A stretch of DNA of 64,000 nt, taken from Agromyces sp. CF514 (GTDB lineage Bacteria > Actinomycetota > Actinomycetes > Actinomycetales > Microbacteriaceae). Below the pieces are notes generated by a model. That model saw only the letters and a program-made list of their open reading frames with translations. It ran no database searches and was not told the DNA's origin. Below, piece after piece: positions 43,220 through 52,931 of the stretch; position 1 is the first letter of the stretch; the number at the start of each line of letters is the position of its first letter. Made by a program: the position numbers and the translations under genes. The stretch is taken from positions 992,001-1,056,000 of the forward strand of contig NZ_FOZD01000002.1 of assembly GCF_900113185.1 (NCBI RefSeq), read 5' to 3'.

Positions 43220-45517
43220 ATGAGCACCGCGAGCACCACCGGGATGCCGACCACCAGCACCAGCACCGACACGGGCGCCGACACCGCGACCACCGCCGCC
43301 TGGGCGGGCTTCGCCTCCGGCCCCTGGCAGGACGGCATCGACGTGCGCGACTTCATCCAGCGCAACTACACGCCCTACGAGGGCGATGCCGGCTTCCTCG
43401 CCGGCCCCACGGCGCGCACGACCGGCATCTGGGCGAAGCTCAGCGCGAAGTTCCCCGAAGAGCGCGAGAAGGGCGTCTACGACGTCGACCCGAACACCCC
43501 AGCGGGCATCACGGCCCACGCCCCCGGCTACATCGACCGCGACGCCGAGCTCATCGTCGGCCTCCAGACCGACGCCCCGCTCAAGCGCGCGATCATGCCG
43601 AACGGCGGATGGCGCATGGTCGAGGGCGCGCTCGACACCTACGGCTACCCGGTCGACCCCGTGCTCCGCGAGGTCTACACGACCCACCGCAAGACGCACA
43701 ACCAGGGCGTGTTCGACGCCTACACGCCGAACGTCCGCGCCGCCCGCAGCTCCCACATCATCACCGGACTGCCCGACGCCTACGGCCGAGGCCGCATCAT
43801 CGGCGACTACCGCCGCGTCGCGCTCTACGGAGTCGACGCGCTCATCGAGGCCAAGAGGACCGACAAGCTCCTGCTCGACACCACGCCGTTCAGCGAGTCC
43901 GTGGTGCGCGAGCGCGAGGAGCACGCCGAGCAGATCCGCGCGCTGGGCGAGCTGAAGCAGATGGCCGCGAGCTACGGCTTCGACCTCGGCCGCCCCGCCG
44001 AGACCGCCCAGGAGGCCGTGCAGTGGCTGTACTTCGGCTACCTCGCCGCAGTGAAGGAGCAGAACGGGGCCGCGATGTCGCTCGGCCGCGTCTCGACGTT
44101 CCTCGACGTCTACCTCGAGCGGGACCTCGCCGCCGGCGCGATCACCGAGGAGCGCGCGCAGGAGGTCGTCGACGACTTCGTCATCAAGCTGCGCATCGTG
44201 CGGTTCCTGCGCACCCCCGAGTACGACGAGCTGTTCTCGGGCGACCCGACCTGGGTCACCGAGACCATCGGCGGCATGGGCGAAGACGGGCGCACGCTCG
44301 TCACGAAGAACTCGTTCCGCATGCTCCAGACGCTCTACAACCTCGGCCCGGCCCCCGAGCCGAACATGACCGTGTTCTGGAGCGACCGGCTGCCCGAGGG
44401 CTTCAAGGCGTTCTGCTCGCAGGTGTCGATCGACACCTCGGCCGTGCAGTACGAGTCCGACGAGCAGATCCGTTCGGCATGGGGCGACGACGCCGCGATC
44501 GCCTGCTGCGTCTCGCCCATGGCGATCGGCAAGCAGATGCAGTTCTTCGGTGCCCGGGTGAACCTCGCGAAGACCATGCTCTACGCCATCAACGGCGGTC
44601 GCGACGAGGTCTCGGGCAAGCAGGTCGCCCCCGTGACCGCCCCGGTCGCCGAAGGCCAGCCGCTCGACTTCGACGACGTGTACGCCCGGTTCGACCGGAC
44701 GATGGACTGGCTCGCCGAGACCTACGTCGAGGCGCTGAACGTCATCCACTACATGCACGACCGGTACGCGTACGAGCGCCTCGAGATGGCGCTGCACGAC
44801 CGCGAGGTCCTGCGCACCATGGCGACCGGCATCGCGGGCCTCGCGGTCGCGACCGACTCGCTCTCGGCGATCAGGTACGCGAAGGTCGTGCCCGTGTTCG
44901 ACGACCGCGGCATCGTGGTCGACTACGAGACCACCGGGGAGTTCCCGACCTACGGCAACGACGACGACCGGGCCGACGCCATCGCGGTCGACCTCGTCGA
45001 GCGGTTCATGGCGAAGGTGCGCACGCACCCGACCTACCGCGACTCGGTGCCGACCCAGTCGGTGCTCACGATCACCTCGAACGTCGTCTACGGCAAGGCC
45101 ACCGGCAACACCCCCGACGGCCGCCGCGCGGGCGAGCCGTTCTCGCCGGGTGCGAACCCGATGAACGGGCGCGACCACCACGGCATGCTCGCCTCGGCGC
45201 TGTCCGTGGCGAAGCTGCCCTACCGCGAGGCGCAGGACGGCATCTCGCTCACGAGCACGATCATCCCGAGCGGCCTCGGTCGCACGCGCGACGAGCAGTT
45301 GGGCAACCTCGCCGGCATCCTCGACGCCTACTTCGGCGCGAACGGCTACCACATGAACGTCAACGTGCTCCAGCGCGAGATGCTCATCGACGCGATGGAG
45401 CACCCCGAGCAGTACCCCCAGCTCACGATCCGGGTGTCGGGCTATGCCGTGAACTTCGTGCGCCTGACGCGCGAGCAGCAGCTCGACGTGCTCAGCCGGA
45501 CCTTCCACCGGTCATGA
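43220..45517 (+). CDS. pflB: Pyruvate formate-lyase
   Basis: Encodes 765 residues. Both active-site Cys (429 and 430, in IACCVSP) and the glycyl-radical loop RVSGYAVNF with Gly741, 24 residues from the C-terminus, are intact. The enzyme makes acetyl-CoA and formate from pyruvate and CoA without oxygen. The N-terminus has 30 Thr/Ser/Ala-rich residues before the fold begins ([16 protein letters not shown]). It is followed, with ATGA overlap, by its activase. Such a system in an actinobacterium of a mostly aerobic family suggests fermentative or low-oxygen growth. Confidence 0.96.
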   Translation: MSTASTTGMPTTSTSTDTGADTATTAAWAGFASGPWQDGIDVRDFIQRNYTPYEGDAGFLAGPTARTTGIWAKLSAKFPEEREKGVYDVDPNTPAGITAHAPGYIDRDAELIVGLQTDAPLKRAIMPNGGWRMVEGALDTYGYPVDPVLREVYTTHRKTHNQGVFDAYTPNVRAARSSHIITGLPDAYGRGRIIGDYRRVALYGVDALIEAKRTDKLLLDTTPFSESVVREREEHAEQIRALGELKQMAASYGFDLGRPAETAQEAVQWLYFGYLAAVKEQNGAAMSLGRVSTFLDVYLERDLAAGAITEERAQEVVDDFVIKLRIVRFLRTPEYDELFSGDPTWVTETIGGMGEDGRTLVTKNSFRMLQTLYNLGPAPEPNMTVFWSDRLPEGFKAFCSQVSIDTSAVQYESDEQIRSAWGDDAAIACCVSPMAIGKQMQFFGARVNLAKTMLYAINGGRDEVSGKQVAPVTAPVAEGQPLDFDDVYARFDRTMDWLAETYVEALNVIHYMHDRYAYERLEMALHDREVLRTMATGIAGLAVATDSLSAIRYAKVVPVFDDRGIVVDYETTGEFPTYGNDDDRADAIAVDLVERFMAKVRTHPTYRDSVPTQSVLTITSNVVYGKATGNTPDGRRAGEPFSPGANPMNGRDHHGMLASALSVAKLPYREAQDGISLTSTIIPSGLGRTRDEQLGNLAGILDAYFGANGYHMNVNVLQREMLIDAMEHPEQYPQLTIRVSGYAVNFVRLTREQQLDVLSRTFHRS

Positions 45518-46365
45518 GCGCGACGATGCTCGCCCCGACCGGCGTGGCGCCTCAGGCGCTCCGTCGGTCGGCGGTGGGCCTCGGCATGCCGACGGCCGAC
45601 GGCACGCGCGGTGAGCAGCTGCGCGCCCGCCGCGCCGGCGAGGTCGGCATGGTGCACTCGTGGGACCTCTCGACCGGGGCCGACGGGCCCGGCACGCGCA
45701 TGACGGTGTTCCTCTCGGGCTGCCCGTTGCGCTGCCGCTACTGCCAGAATCCCGACACCTGGTTCGAGCGTGACGGCATGCCCGTCGGGGTCGCGGATGT
45801 CGCGGCTCGGCTCGAGCGGTACCGCGGCGTGTTCGCGGCCACCGGCGGCGGCCTCACCGTGAGCGGCGGCGAGCCGCTGCAGCAGCCCGCGTTCGTGGCG
45901 CGCCTGTTCCACGAGGCGAAGGCGCGCGGCATCCGCACCGCCCTCGACACGAGCGGGTTCCTCGGTCGCAACGCGACCGACGAACTGCTCGCCGACACCG
46001 ACCTCGTGCTGCTCGACGTGAAGTCGGGCCTCGACGACGTGTACCGCGACACCACCGAGCAGGAGCTCGCCCCGACGATCGAGTTCGGCGACCGGCTCGC
46101 CGCGCTCGGCACCCCGGTGTGGGTGCGGTTCGTGCTCGTGCCCGGGCTCACCGACGGGTTCGACAACGTCGAGGCGGTCGCCGACCTCGTGGCCCGCTGG
46201 CCGAACGTCGACCGCGTCGAGGTGCTGCCCTTCCACCAGCTCGGCCGGTCGAAGTGGGAGGAGCTCGGACGCGAGTACACGCTCGCGGACACGCGCTCGC
46301 CCGACCCCGAACTCACCGAGCGCGTGCGCGGGCAGTTCCGGGCGCGCGGGCTCGAGACGACCTGA
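45514..46365 (+). CDS. pflA: Pyruvate formate-lyase activating enzyme (radical SAM)
   Basis: Encodes 283 residues. [15 protein letters not shown] holds the CxxxCxxC iron-sulfur motif, followed by [13 protein letters not shown] and TALDTSGF, as in PflA. It uses S-adenosylmethionine to set the glycyl radical on PflB. The first 50 residues are an extension before the usual start ([19 protein letters not shown]). A later ATG at GMVHSW is an alternative but has no ribosome site; the first ATG overlaps the pflB stop and is coupled. Confidence 0.95.
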   Translation: MSATMLAPTGVAPQALRRSAVGLGMPTADGTRGEQLRARRAGEVGMVHSWDLSTGADGPGTRMTVFLSGCPLRCRYCQNPDTWFERDGMPVGVADVAARLERYRGVFAATGGGLTVSGGEPLQQPAFVARLFHEAKARGIRTALDTSGFLGRNATDELLADTDLVLLDVKSGLDDVYRDTTEQELAPTIEFGDRLAALGTPVWVRFVLVPGLTDGFDNVEAVADLVARWPNVDRVEVLPFHQLGRSKWEELGREYTLADTRSPDPELTERVRGQFRARGLETT

Positions 46366-46421
46366 CGTCCGACGGGCGCCCGTCGTGCCCGCGACGATTC
46401 GCCGCGGCATCCCGCAACTGG

Positions 46422-46517
46422 TAGACTCTTCAGGTTGCCGTGAAACGGCCGCGCATCAAGAGAGCTCAGGCATTCCGCCTCGGGCAGCGCGCAACGAAGA
46501 GAGAGGGGATCCCATCT
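46422..46517 (+). promoter_or_regulatory. rpsO promoter and leader
   Basis: TAGACT (46422-46427) is the -10 box, giving a leader of about 84 nt. A GCCGT-GAA-ACGGC hairpin (46437-46449) and AGAGAGAGGGG before the ATG are seen. S15 binds its own leader in several bacteria, so this may be the site, but the structure differs among groups. Confidence 0.5.
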
Positions 46518-46787
46518 ATGGCACTCGAAGCAGACGTCAAGAAGGCGATCATCGAAGAGTACGCGACGCACCCCGGTGACACTGGATCCCCCGAGGTCCA
46601 GATCGCGCTCCTCACGAAGCGAATCAAGGACCTCACCGAGCACCTGAAGGAGCACAAGCACGACCACCACTCGCGTCGTGGCCTGCTCCTCCTCGTCGGT
46701 CAGCGTCGTCGTCTCCTCGGCTACCTCGCCGATGTCGACATCAACCGCTACCGCAAGCTCATCGAGCGTCTCGGCCTGCGCCGCTAA
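46518..46787 (+). CDS. rpsO: 30S ribosomal protein S15
   Basis: Encodes 89 residues, the usual length. The sequence covers the four-helix S15 fold with [16 protein letters not shown], the [12 protein letters not shown] motif ([12 protein letters not shown]) that binds 16S rRNA, and the end [10 protein letters not shown]15 is an early binder of the 30S central domain. In most bacteria pnp follows at once; here pnp is about 16.8 kb away. Confidence 0.98.
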   Translation: MALEADVKKAIIEEYATHPGDTGSPEVQIALLTKRIKDLTEHLKEHKHDHHSRRGLLLLVGQRRRLLGYLADVDINRYRKLIERLGLRR

Positions 46788-46847
46788 GCAGCACCCTGCC
46801 GCATCCGTGCGGCGCTGCGGCTCTCGTTGAACCCGCGAGCTTCTTGC

Positions 46848-46889
46848 GAAAGCCCCCCGCCCGCTCTTCGGAGCCGGCCGGGGGCTTTC
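46848..46889 (+). terminator. Terminator after rpsO
   Basis: GAAAGCCCCC and its exact complement form a 10-bp stem around 22 bases that can also pair (GGC/GCC); GTCATTT follows. It separates rpsO from the next genes. Confidence 0.85.
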
Positions 46890-46977
46890 GTCATTTCCCG
46901 GTGACGGATGCCGCAGGCGGGCAGGTGGACGCCGCCCCGTGTCATCGGGTGTCCTCCGGTCGCGCCAGAATGTTCGG

Positions 46978-47700
46978 GTGCCCCGACGCCGCCGTTCCCG
47001 ACGCCTCTCCCTGCCCGCCTTCCTCGTGATCGTGCTCGCGGTCGCCGTCTGGGTGTACCTCTACGGCCCAGAGGGCACGAGGTCCGAGGCGGGTGACTGG
47101 TGGGCGCCGTCGGCGCCGAGCGCGACCTCCGGCGCTCCCGACGTCGTGACGTCGAACCCCGACCTCGCCGCCTTGGTGGTCGCCGGGCCAGGCTCGACGA
47201 CGCCGTACGACCGCGACCTGTTCGGTGCGGCGTGGGCCGACGTCGACGGCAACGGCTGCGACACGCGCAACGACGTGCTGATCCGCGACCTCGTCGACAT
47301 CGCGTTCCGTGCCGACAGCAACGGCTGCATCGTGCGCACCGGCACGCTGCACGATCCGTACACGGGTGCCGTGATCTCGTTCGTGCGCGGGCCCGACACC
47401 TCCGAAGCCGTGCAGATCGACCACGTCGTGCCGCTCTCGTACGCATGGCAGCACGGCGCGTCGACGTGGACCGACGTGCAGCGCACCGCGTTCGCGAACG
47501 ACCCCGCGAACCTCTCGGCGGTCGACGGCCCGGCGAACCAGTCGAAGTCCGACTCCGGCCCGGCCGAATGGATGCCGCCGCAGGGCGGCTACGCCTGCAC
47601 GTACGTCGACCGGTTCGCCGGCGTGCTGCTCGCGTACGGGCTCACCGTCTCGCCCGCGGACTACGCGGCGATGACGACGGTCGACGCCGGCTGCCCATGA
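46978..47700 (+). CDS. Secreted or membrane-anchored HNH endonuclease-like protein (DUF1524/GmrSD C-terminal type)
   Basis: Encodes 240 residues. An Arg-rich start and one hydrophobic helix (about residues 11-28) form a signal anchor, and the rest is outside the membrane. EAVQIDHVVPLSYAW and NLSAVDGPANQSKSDSGPAEW are the beta-beta-alpha-metal HNH motif of the DUF1524/GmrSD_C group; four or more Cys could form disulfides. It is probably an exported nuclease used for DNA as nutrient or in competition. The GTG start lies 6 bases after CAGAAT with no ribosome site; a GTG further upstream is less likely. Confidence 0.82.
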   Translation: MPRRRRSRRLSLPAFLVIVLAVAVWVYLYGPEGTRSEAGDWWAPSAPSATSGAPDVVTSNPDLAALVVAGPGSTTPYDRDLFGAAWADVDGNGCDTRNDVLIRDLVDIAFRADSNGCIVRTGTLHDPYTGAVISFVRGPDTSEAVQIDHVVPLSYAWQHGASTWTDVQRTAFANDPANLSAVDGPANQSKSDSGPAEWMPPQGGYACTYVDRFAGVLLAYGLTVSPADYAAMTTVDAGCP

Positions 47701-47749
47701 GCCCGGGCCGCCGGAGCGAATCCGTCGGCGCCGGGCTCGGCGCAGGCGC

Positions 47750-48886
47750 TCACTCGACGATCGCCATCTCGCGCGGGGTGACGTTGAACCGGCGCGCGCC
47801 GTCGGCCGTGACCGTGACGATGTCCTCGATGCGCACGCCGAAGCGCCCGGGCAGGTAGATGCCTGGCTCGATCGAGAAGCACATGCCGGGTCGCATGGGC
47901 AGCTGCTCGCCCTCGACCATGTACGGCGGCTCGTGGGTCGTGAGCCCGATGCCGTGGCCGACGCGATGGATGAACTGCTCGCCGTAGCCGGCATCGGTGA
48001 TGACCGCGCGCGCCGCACGGTCGACCTCCTGGCAGGCCACGCCGACGCGGACGGACTCGAATCCGGCCTGCTGCGCGCGTTGCACGATCTCGTGCACCTC
48101 GCGCTCCTCGTCGGTGGGTTCGCCCACGTGCACGGTGCGCGTCGTGTCAGACCCGTAGCCGTGCTTGAGGCCGCCGAAGTCGAGCACGACCATGTCGCCG
48201 TGCTCGATGACGCGGTCGCCCATCTCGTGGTGCGGGTTCGCGCCGTTCGGGCCGGAGCCCACGACGGTGAAGTCGACCTGCGAGTGCCCGAACCGACGCA
48301 GGAGGTCGGCGAGGTCGAGTCCGACCTCGGTCTCGGTGCGGCCCGCGAAGCGCACGCCGAGGATCTCGCCGTAGGCCGCGTCGGCTGCTGCGCCGGCGGC
48401 GGCGAGGCGCGCCAGCTCGTCGTCGTCCTTGATCGCCCGCAGCATCGGGATCTCGGCGGTCATCGAGCCGTAGGTCGTGTCGGGCAGGTGCGCCTGCAGT
48501 CCGAGCAGGTGCATGGCCCAGGCGGAGTCCGACAGGGCGTAGCGTCCGGGGCCGAGCAGTCGAGCCGTGGCCTCGTACGGGTCGCTGCCGTCGGTCCAGT
48601 CGGCGAGCGCGAACACCGCGGAACCGGGAGACTCCTCGGCGTCGGGTCGCTCGAGCTTCGGCACGATCATCGTCGGTTCGCCGTCGACCGGCACGACGAG
48701 CATCGTGATGCGCTCGGTGATCGCGACGGGCGCGTATCCGCTGAGGTAGAGCAGGTCGGGGCCGGGGGTGAGCAGCAGGCCGGTCAGCCCCGCCTCGCGA
48801 GCGGCCTCGGCGGCGCGTCGCAGCCTGGTCTCGAAGTCGGCTGCGGTGAACGGCGCGGGTTCGGCGCTCCCGGTCGGATCCGACAT
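47750..48886 (-). CDS. M24-family Xaa-Pro aminopeptidase-like protein
   Basis: Encodes 378 residues. The C-terminal pita-bread fold has metal ligands in VVLDFGGLKHGYGSDTTRT (Asp and Asp), HRVGHGIGL (His), SIEPGIYLPG (Glu) and RIEDIVTV (Glu). The N-terminal creatinase-type domain is present. Such enzymes cut N-terminal residues before proline; creatinase-like substrates cannot be ruled out. GAGGGGG precedes the ATG by 7 bases. It is convergent with the HNH gene. Confidence 0.9.
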   Translation of the reverse strand: MSDPTGSAEPAPFTAADFETRLRRAAEAAREAGLTGLLLTPGPDLLYLSGYAPVAITERITMLVVPVDGEPTMIVPKLERPDAEESPGSAVFALADWTDGSDPYEATARLLGPGRYALSDSAWAMHLLGLQAHLPDTTYGSMTAEIPMLRAIKDDDELARLAAAGAAADAAYGEILGVRFAGRTETEVGLDLADLLRRFGHSQVDFTVVGSGPNGANPHHEMGDRVIEHGDMVVLDFGGLKHGYGSDTTRTVHVGEPTDEEREVHEIVQRAQQAGFESVRVGVACQEVDRAARAVITDAGYGEQFIHRVGHGIGLTTHEPPYMVEGEQLPMRPGMCFSIEPGIYLPGRFGVRIEDIVTVTADGARRFNVTPREMAIVE

Positions 48887-48936
48887 GCGCTGGCCCCCTC
48901 GCCCGGTCGCCTCGGAAGCGGCCGACGGGGGCGAAT

Positions 48937-49488
48937 CTACTCCGCTTCGGCGCGAGCCCGATAGGCGCGCACGGCCATGCGGTTGCCGCAGCGCGTGGTG
49001 CAGAAGCGGCGCGAGCCGTTCTTCGAGAGGTCGACGTAGAGGCTCTCGCAGTCGTCGGCGTCGCAGATGCGCAGACGCTCCATCTGGTCGGAGCGGATGA
49101 CGTCGACGAACGCCATCGCCGCCTCCACGAGGATGCGCGTGGCGAGCGGCTCGTCGAGCGCGGTCGCGTGGATGTGCCAGTCGAGGTCGTCGTGGCGCAC
49201 GAGCCGGGGGAGCGCGTGCGCGTCGGCGAGCAGGGCGTTCACGGCGTCGGCCGCGTCGTCGCGGTCGAGCAGCCAGATCGTGCGGAGCTGCGTGCGGGCG
49301 TCACGCACTTCGCCGAGCTCGCGCGCGTCGCGGTCGTGCCGGCCCGAGTACTTCCAGGTCGTGATGAGCGCGCTCAGCTGGGCGATCGTGCGCAGCTCGT
49401 CGTCGCCGGAGTCGGATGCCGAGGCATCCGTGTCGGTGATGGCCGCGACGAAGGCGAGCGCCGACTCCGTGTCATGGGTGAAAAACAT
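48937..49488 (-). CDS. CGNR zinc-finger protein (ABATE domain)
   Basis: Encodes 183 residues. An N-terminal ABATE-type domain (start FFTHDTESALAFV) precedes a CGNR zinc finger near the C-terminus: RICDADDCESLYVDLSKNGSRRFC (first Cys pair) and TTRCGNRMAVRAYR (second pair with the CGNR signature). Such proteins are thought to bind DNA as stress-related regulators. AGGAG is 7 bases before the ATG. It is divergent from an EamA transporter gene, which it may regulate; this is inference. Confidence 0.88.
   Translation of the reverse strand: MFFTHDTESALAFVAAITDTDASASDSGDDELRTIAQLSALITTWKYSGRHDRDARELGEVRDARTQLRTIWLLDRDDAADAVNALLADAHALPRLVRHDDLDWHIHATALDEPLATRILVEAAMAFVDVIRSDQMERLRICDADDCESLYVDLSKNGSRRFCTTRCGNRMAVRAYRARAEAE
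49414..49429. repeat. GGATGCC-NN-GGCATCC palindrome, copy 4
   Basis: Perfect 16-bp palindrome with GA at the centre (AGGC reading on one strand), inside the CGNR gene where it encodes an Asp/Ala/Ser stretch. Confidence 0.8.
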
Positions 49489-49500
49489 TTGACTCCTGAC

Positions 49501-49530
49501 TTGGTGCACGAGTACTGTCACGAGCATAAC
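49501..49530 (+). promoter_or_regulatory. EamA transporter promoter
   Basis: TTGGTG (49501-49506) and CATAAC (49525-49530) are 18 bases apart in the divergent gap with the CGNR gene. Confidence 0.5.
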
Positions 49531-49616
49531 GACTTTCGGGCATGACATGGGCTCGAGATCGCGAGCACGGCGCACGACCCACACGAACGAACCATCATCG
49601 ACGGAACGGCAACGCA

Positions 49617-50696
49617 ATGCGGGCATCACGCGGCATCCTCGGCATCGCGCTCGGCCTCGGGTCGGGCCTCGCGTTCGGCGCGGGCGGCGCCGTCGTCAAA
49701 CCCCTGCTCGAGTCGGGCTGGTCGCCCGGCGCGGCCGTCTTCTTCCGCGTGCTCGTGGGGGCGCTGCTGCTGCTCGTGCCCGGCCTCGTCGCCCTGAAGT
49801 TCGACCTGCGGCCGCTCTGGCGCGCGAAGTGGACCGTGCTGACCTACTCGGTCGTCGCGGTCGCGGGCGTGCAGCTCGCGTTCTACATGTCGATCTCGCG
49901 CATCCCCGTGAGCACGGCGCTGCTCATCGAGTACCTCGCGCCCGTCGCGCTCGTCGCGCTGGCCTGGGTGCGCACGCGGCACGTGCCGCAGTTCGTGGTG
50001 CTCGCAGGCTCGGTCGTCGCGATCGTCGGTCTCGTGCTCGTCATCGGGCCCGCCGGCGGCGCACTCGACCCGCTCGGCATCGCGTTCGCCGCCATCGCGA
50101 TGATCGGCGTGGCCGTCTACTACGTGCTCGGCGAACGCAGCGATACGGGCATCCCGCCGATCTCGCTCGCCGCGGTCGGCCTGTTCATCGGATGCCTCGT
50201 GCTCGGCACCTCGCTGCTGGTCGGCCTCGTGCCGTTCGAGGCGAACTTCACGACGATGCCGTACTTCGGCGGCAGCGCGCCGTGGTGGGTGCCCGTGCTG
50301 ACGGTGGGCGCGGTCTCGACCGCGTTCGCGTACGTCGCCGGCATCCAGGCGATCCAGATCCTCGGCACGCGGCTCGCGTCGTTCCTCGGGCTCTCCGAGG
50401 TCGTCTTCGCCGGAATCGTCGCGTGGATCCTGCTCGGCGAGGCGATCGGCCCCGTGCAGATGCTCGGCGGGCTGCTCATCCTCGGCGGCATCGTGCTCGT
50501 GCGCTTCGAGCGCCCTGCACTCGCGGTCGCGCCCGACCTCGTGCCGGGCGCGACGCCCGCCGTCGAACCCGACCTGTCGTTCGACCCCGAGCCGCTGCCG
50601 GGCGAGTTCCCGAGCGGTCCGGGCGGGTCGGCCGGATCCGGCGGCACCGGCGCTGCGGCGCGGACGATGAGCCCCGCCGAGCGGCCCGCGACGTAG
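49617..50696 (+). CDS. EamA/DMT-family transporter
   Basis: Encodes 359 residues: ten membrane helices as two EamA repeats (GLAFGAGGAVVKPLL in the first helix; RIPVSTALLIEYLAPVAL and SFLGLSEVVFAGIVAW near each repeat end), then a 60-residue Pro/Gly-rich cytoplasmic tail. DMT proteins export or import small metabolites such as amino acids; no substrate can be named. The ATG at the first helix is chosen; GGAACGG upstream is a weak ribosome site. The next gene begins 9 bases after the stop but has its own promoter. Confidence 0.88.
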   Translation: MRASRGILGIALGLGSGLAFGAGGAVVKPLLESGWSPGAAVFFRVLVGALLLLVPGLVALKFDLRPLWRAKWTVLTYSVVAVAGVQLAFYMSISRIPVSTALLIEYLAPVALVALAWVRTRHVPQFVVLAGSVVAIVGLVLVIGPAGGALDPLGIAFAAIAMIGVAVYYVLGERSDTGIPPISLAAVGLFIGCLVLGTSLLVGLVPFEANFTTMPYFGGSAPWWVPVLTVGAVSTAFAYVAGIQAIQILGTRLASFLGLSEVVFAGIVAWILLGEAIGPVQMLGGLLILGGIVLVRFERPALAVAPDLVPGATPAVEPDLSFDPEPLPGEFPSGPGGSAGSGGTGAAARTMSPAERPAT

Positions 50697-50705
50697 GCTT
50701 CGACC

Positions 50706-51608
50706 ATGCGCTTCGGCATCTGCATCCTGCCCCAATACGACTGGCCAGAGGCCGCCCGACTGTGGCGTGGAGCCGAGGCGTACGGCTTCGACCACGCGTG
50801 GACGTACGACCACCTCTCGTGGCGCTCGCTCGCCGGTGAGCGCTGGCATGCGACGGTGCCCACCCTCACGGCGGCCGCGATGGTCACCGAGCGCATCGAG
50901 CTCGGCACGTTCGTCGCCTCGCCGAACTTCCGGCATCCGGTGCCGTTCGCGAAGGACATCGCGACCGTCGACCAGATCGCCGGCGGGCGCGTGCTGCTGG
51001 GCGTCGGCTCGGGCGGTACGGGCTTCGACGCGACCGTGCTGGGCGAGCGCGAGCTGACGTCCGTCGAGCGGTTCGAGCGGTTCGCCGAGTTCACCGAGGC
51101 CCTCGATGTGCTGCTGCGCTTCGAGGATCCGGATGCCGCGGCATCCGACGCCGAGGGCATCTCATTCGACGGCGACTGGTACCGGGCGGTGAACGCGCGC
51201 ATGGTCGGGGCGCCCGCGCAGGCCCCGCGCATGCCCCTGCTCATCGCCGCCGACGGACCCAGGGCCATGGCGCTCGCCGTGCGCCTCGGCGACGGTTGGG
51301 TCACGACGGCCGGCTCGATCGACGACACCGAAGAGTGGTGGGCCTACGCCGCGAAGCTCTCGCGGCGGCTCGACGATGCCTGCGAGGCGGCCGGGCGCGA
51401 CGCCGCGGGCATGTCGCGCACGCTGCTGCTCGACTCGTCGGCGCGGTACGCCCTCGAGAGCGTCGACGCCTTCGAAGACGCCGTCGGCCGTGCAGCCGCG
51501 CTCGGCTTCACCGACGTCGTCGTGCACTGGCCGCGCGCAGACGGCATCTACGCGGGCAGCGAAGTGGTGCTCGACGAGGTCGCGTCTCGTCTGCCCGCGC
51601 TCCGCTGA
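50706..51608 (+). CDS. LLM-class F420-dependent oxidoreductase-like protein
   Basis: Encodes 300 residues with the luciferase-like TIM-barrel fold: MRFGICILPQYDWPEAARLWRGAE, the YDHLSW segment, LGTFVASPNFRHPVPFAKDIATVD (seen as SPNFRHPVPFAK), and VLLGVGSGG. These enzymes use F420 or FMN to oxidise or reduce small molecules. No substrate can be named. The ATG is 6 bases after TAGGCT with no ribosome site, so it is likely leaderless. The coding sequence contains one copy of the GGATGCC palindrome. Confidence 0.87.
   Translation: MRFGICILPQYDWPEAARLWRGAEAYGFDHAWTYDHLSWRSLAGERWHATVPTLTAAAMVTERIELGTFVASPNFRHPVPFAKDIATVDQIAGGRVLLGVGSGGTGFDATVLGERELTSVERFERFAEFTEALDVLLRFEDPDAAASDAEGISFDGDWYRAVNARMVGAPAQAPRMPLLIAADGPRAMALAVRLGDGWVTTAGSIDDTEEWWAYAAKLSRRLDDACEAAGRDAAGMSRTLLLDSSARYALESVDAFEDAVGRAAALGFTDVVVHWPRADGIYAGSEVVLDEVASRLPALR
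51131..51146. repeat. GGATGCC-NN-GGCATCC palindrome, copy 5
   Basis: Perfect 16-bp palindrome with GC at the centre, inside the LLM-class oxidoreductase gene, encoding an Asp-Ala-Ala-Ala-Ser stretch as in copy 1. Confidence 0.8.
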
Positions 51609-51670
51609 CGGCTCGGCCGGCTGCTCCGCTGGGAGCCGCGCCACAGGTTCGCTTCGCTACGCTGGCAGGC

Positions 51671-52288
51671 ATGCCCGCACCCCGCTCGAAGTCCCTGTTC
51701 GCGTGGGAGCCGCTCCCGTATCTCGTGGTGCTCGTGCTGCTGATCCTCACCGGCCTCGTGCGACCCTCGTCGCCGACGTGGCTGTTCTGGCCGTTCACGC
51801 TGCTGCTCGTCGCCGCGATCGCGTGGCTCGCGGTCGGGTTCGTGCAGCAGGGCCGCGACCGCTCGAATCCCGATCGATGGGGCGAGCTGGCCACGCTCGA
51901 CGGCCTGGAGATCATCGACGCGCCCGGCCGGGCGCGCGAGGTGCGATCGGTGATCGCGGTCGCCGACGTGCACCGGCATCAGGCGGCGATCGACCTCGCG
52001 CGCATCCACGGCGGCGCAGACCAGCACGCCGTGCTCGTGCCGCGCGCGAGCCGTTGGCTCTCGAAGCGATACCGGGTCGGCGTGCAGCTCGTGGGCGGCG
52101 ATCGGCCGCGTCACGCGGGGTTCCTGTCGGATGCCTCGGCCGAGCCCTGGCTCGACCGGCTCGACGCCCTGCGGCTCGACGGCGCGTTCGTGCGCGTCCC
52201 GGCCCGCATCACGGGCGACGCCCGCCCCTTCGGGGTCGACCTCGACGCGAGCGGACTCGCGGAGGCACTGGCGTCGTCGAGGGCCTAG
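51671..52288 (+). CDS. Hypothetical two-helix membrane protein
   Basis: Encodes 205 residues. Two membrane helices near the N-terminus (about 14-30 and 34-57) are followed by a soluble cytoplasmic domain of about 145 residues that I do not recognise; it ends in a region with short beta-like segments (AVLVPRASRWLSKRYRVGV). The ATG lies 7 bases after TACGCT without a ribosome site, so a leaderless transcript is likely. It is convergent with the thioredoxin gene. Confidence 0.7.
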   Translation: MPAPRSKSLFAWEPLPYLVVLVLLILTGLVRPSSPTWLFWPFTLLLVAAIAWLAVGFVQQGRDRSNPDRWGELATLDGLEIIDAPGRAREVRSVIAVADVHRHQAAIDLARIHGGADQHAVLVPRASRWLSKRYRVGVQLVGGDRPRHAGFLSDASAEPWLDRLDALRLDGAFVRVPARITGDARPFGVDLDASGLAEALASSRA

Positions 52289-52313
52289 ACGGCCGAACGG
52301 GGCATCCGCTCGC

Positions 52314-52709
52314 TCAGGAGGCGGGCGTGCCTGCGCCCTCGGGCTGCTCGGCGGACTCGGCCGCGATCTGCTCGCGCACGAGGTCCATGTCGAGCGCGCG
52401 GACCTGCGAGACGAGGTCGTCGAAGACGGGCCGCGGCAGCGCGCCGGCCTGGGCGAAGACGCCGATTCCGTCCTTGAAGGCCATGATCGTCGGGATCGAC
52501 GTGATGTTCATCGCCGCGGCGAGCTGCTGCTGGTCTTCGGTATCGACCTTCGCGAACACGAGGTCGGGGTTCGCCTCGGATGCGGCCTCGTAGTTCGGTG
52601 CGAACTGCAGGCACGGACCGCACCAGCCGGCCCAGAAGTCGACGAACACGGTGCCGCCCTCGAGGATCGTCTTCTCGAAGGTCTCAAGCGTCAGGGGAAC
52701 GGTAGCCAT
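52314..52709 (-). CDS. Thioredoxin
   Basis: Encodes 131 residues. The active site FWAGWCGPCLQFAP (WCGPC) and the cis-Pro loop TSIPT are intact, in a standard thioredoxin fold of about 105 residues followed by a 25-residue acidic/Ala-rich tail. It reduces disulfides in the cytoplasm. The ATG is preceded by GGAGCA, and by TACGCT exactly 6 bases before it, so either a leader with Shine-Dalgarno or a leaderless mRNA is possible. Confidence 0.93.
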   Translation of the reverse strand: MATVPLTLETFEKTILEGGTVFVDFWAGWCGPCLQFAPNYEAASEANPDLVFAKVDTEDQQQLAAAMNITSIPTIMAFKDGIGVFAQAGALPRPVFDDLVSQVRALDMDLVREQIAAESAEQPEGAGTPAS

Positions 52710-52931
52710 TGCTCCAGCGTACGTTCCACCCATGTGAGGACGCCCGATGTTCGCTCACGGCGACGGCGAACGCCGCCACCGCAGGCCTTTCGCGCACGAA
52801 TCCTGCGTCCTCGCGGCTGAGAGCGCGTTCTCGTGCGCAGCCGCACCTCGGGGGTTCCGGGATCCGTCGCGCCCGACCTATGCTGGCCCCCCAAACGGGT
52901 GTCAACGGGTGACATCCGTGCGGAAGGGAAC

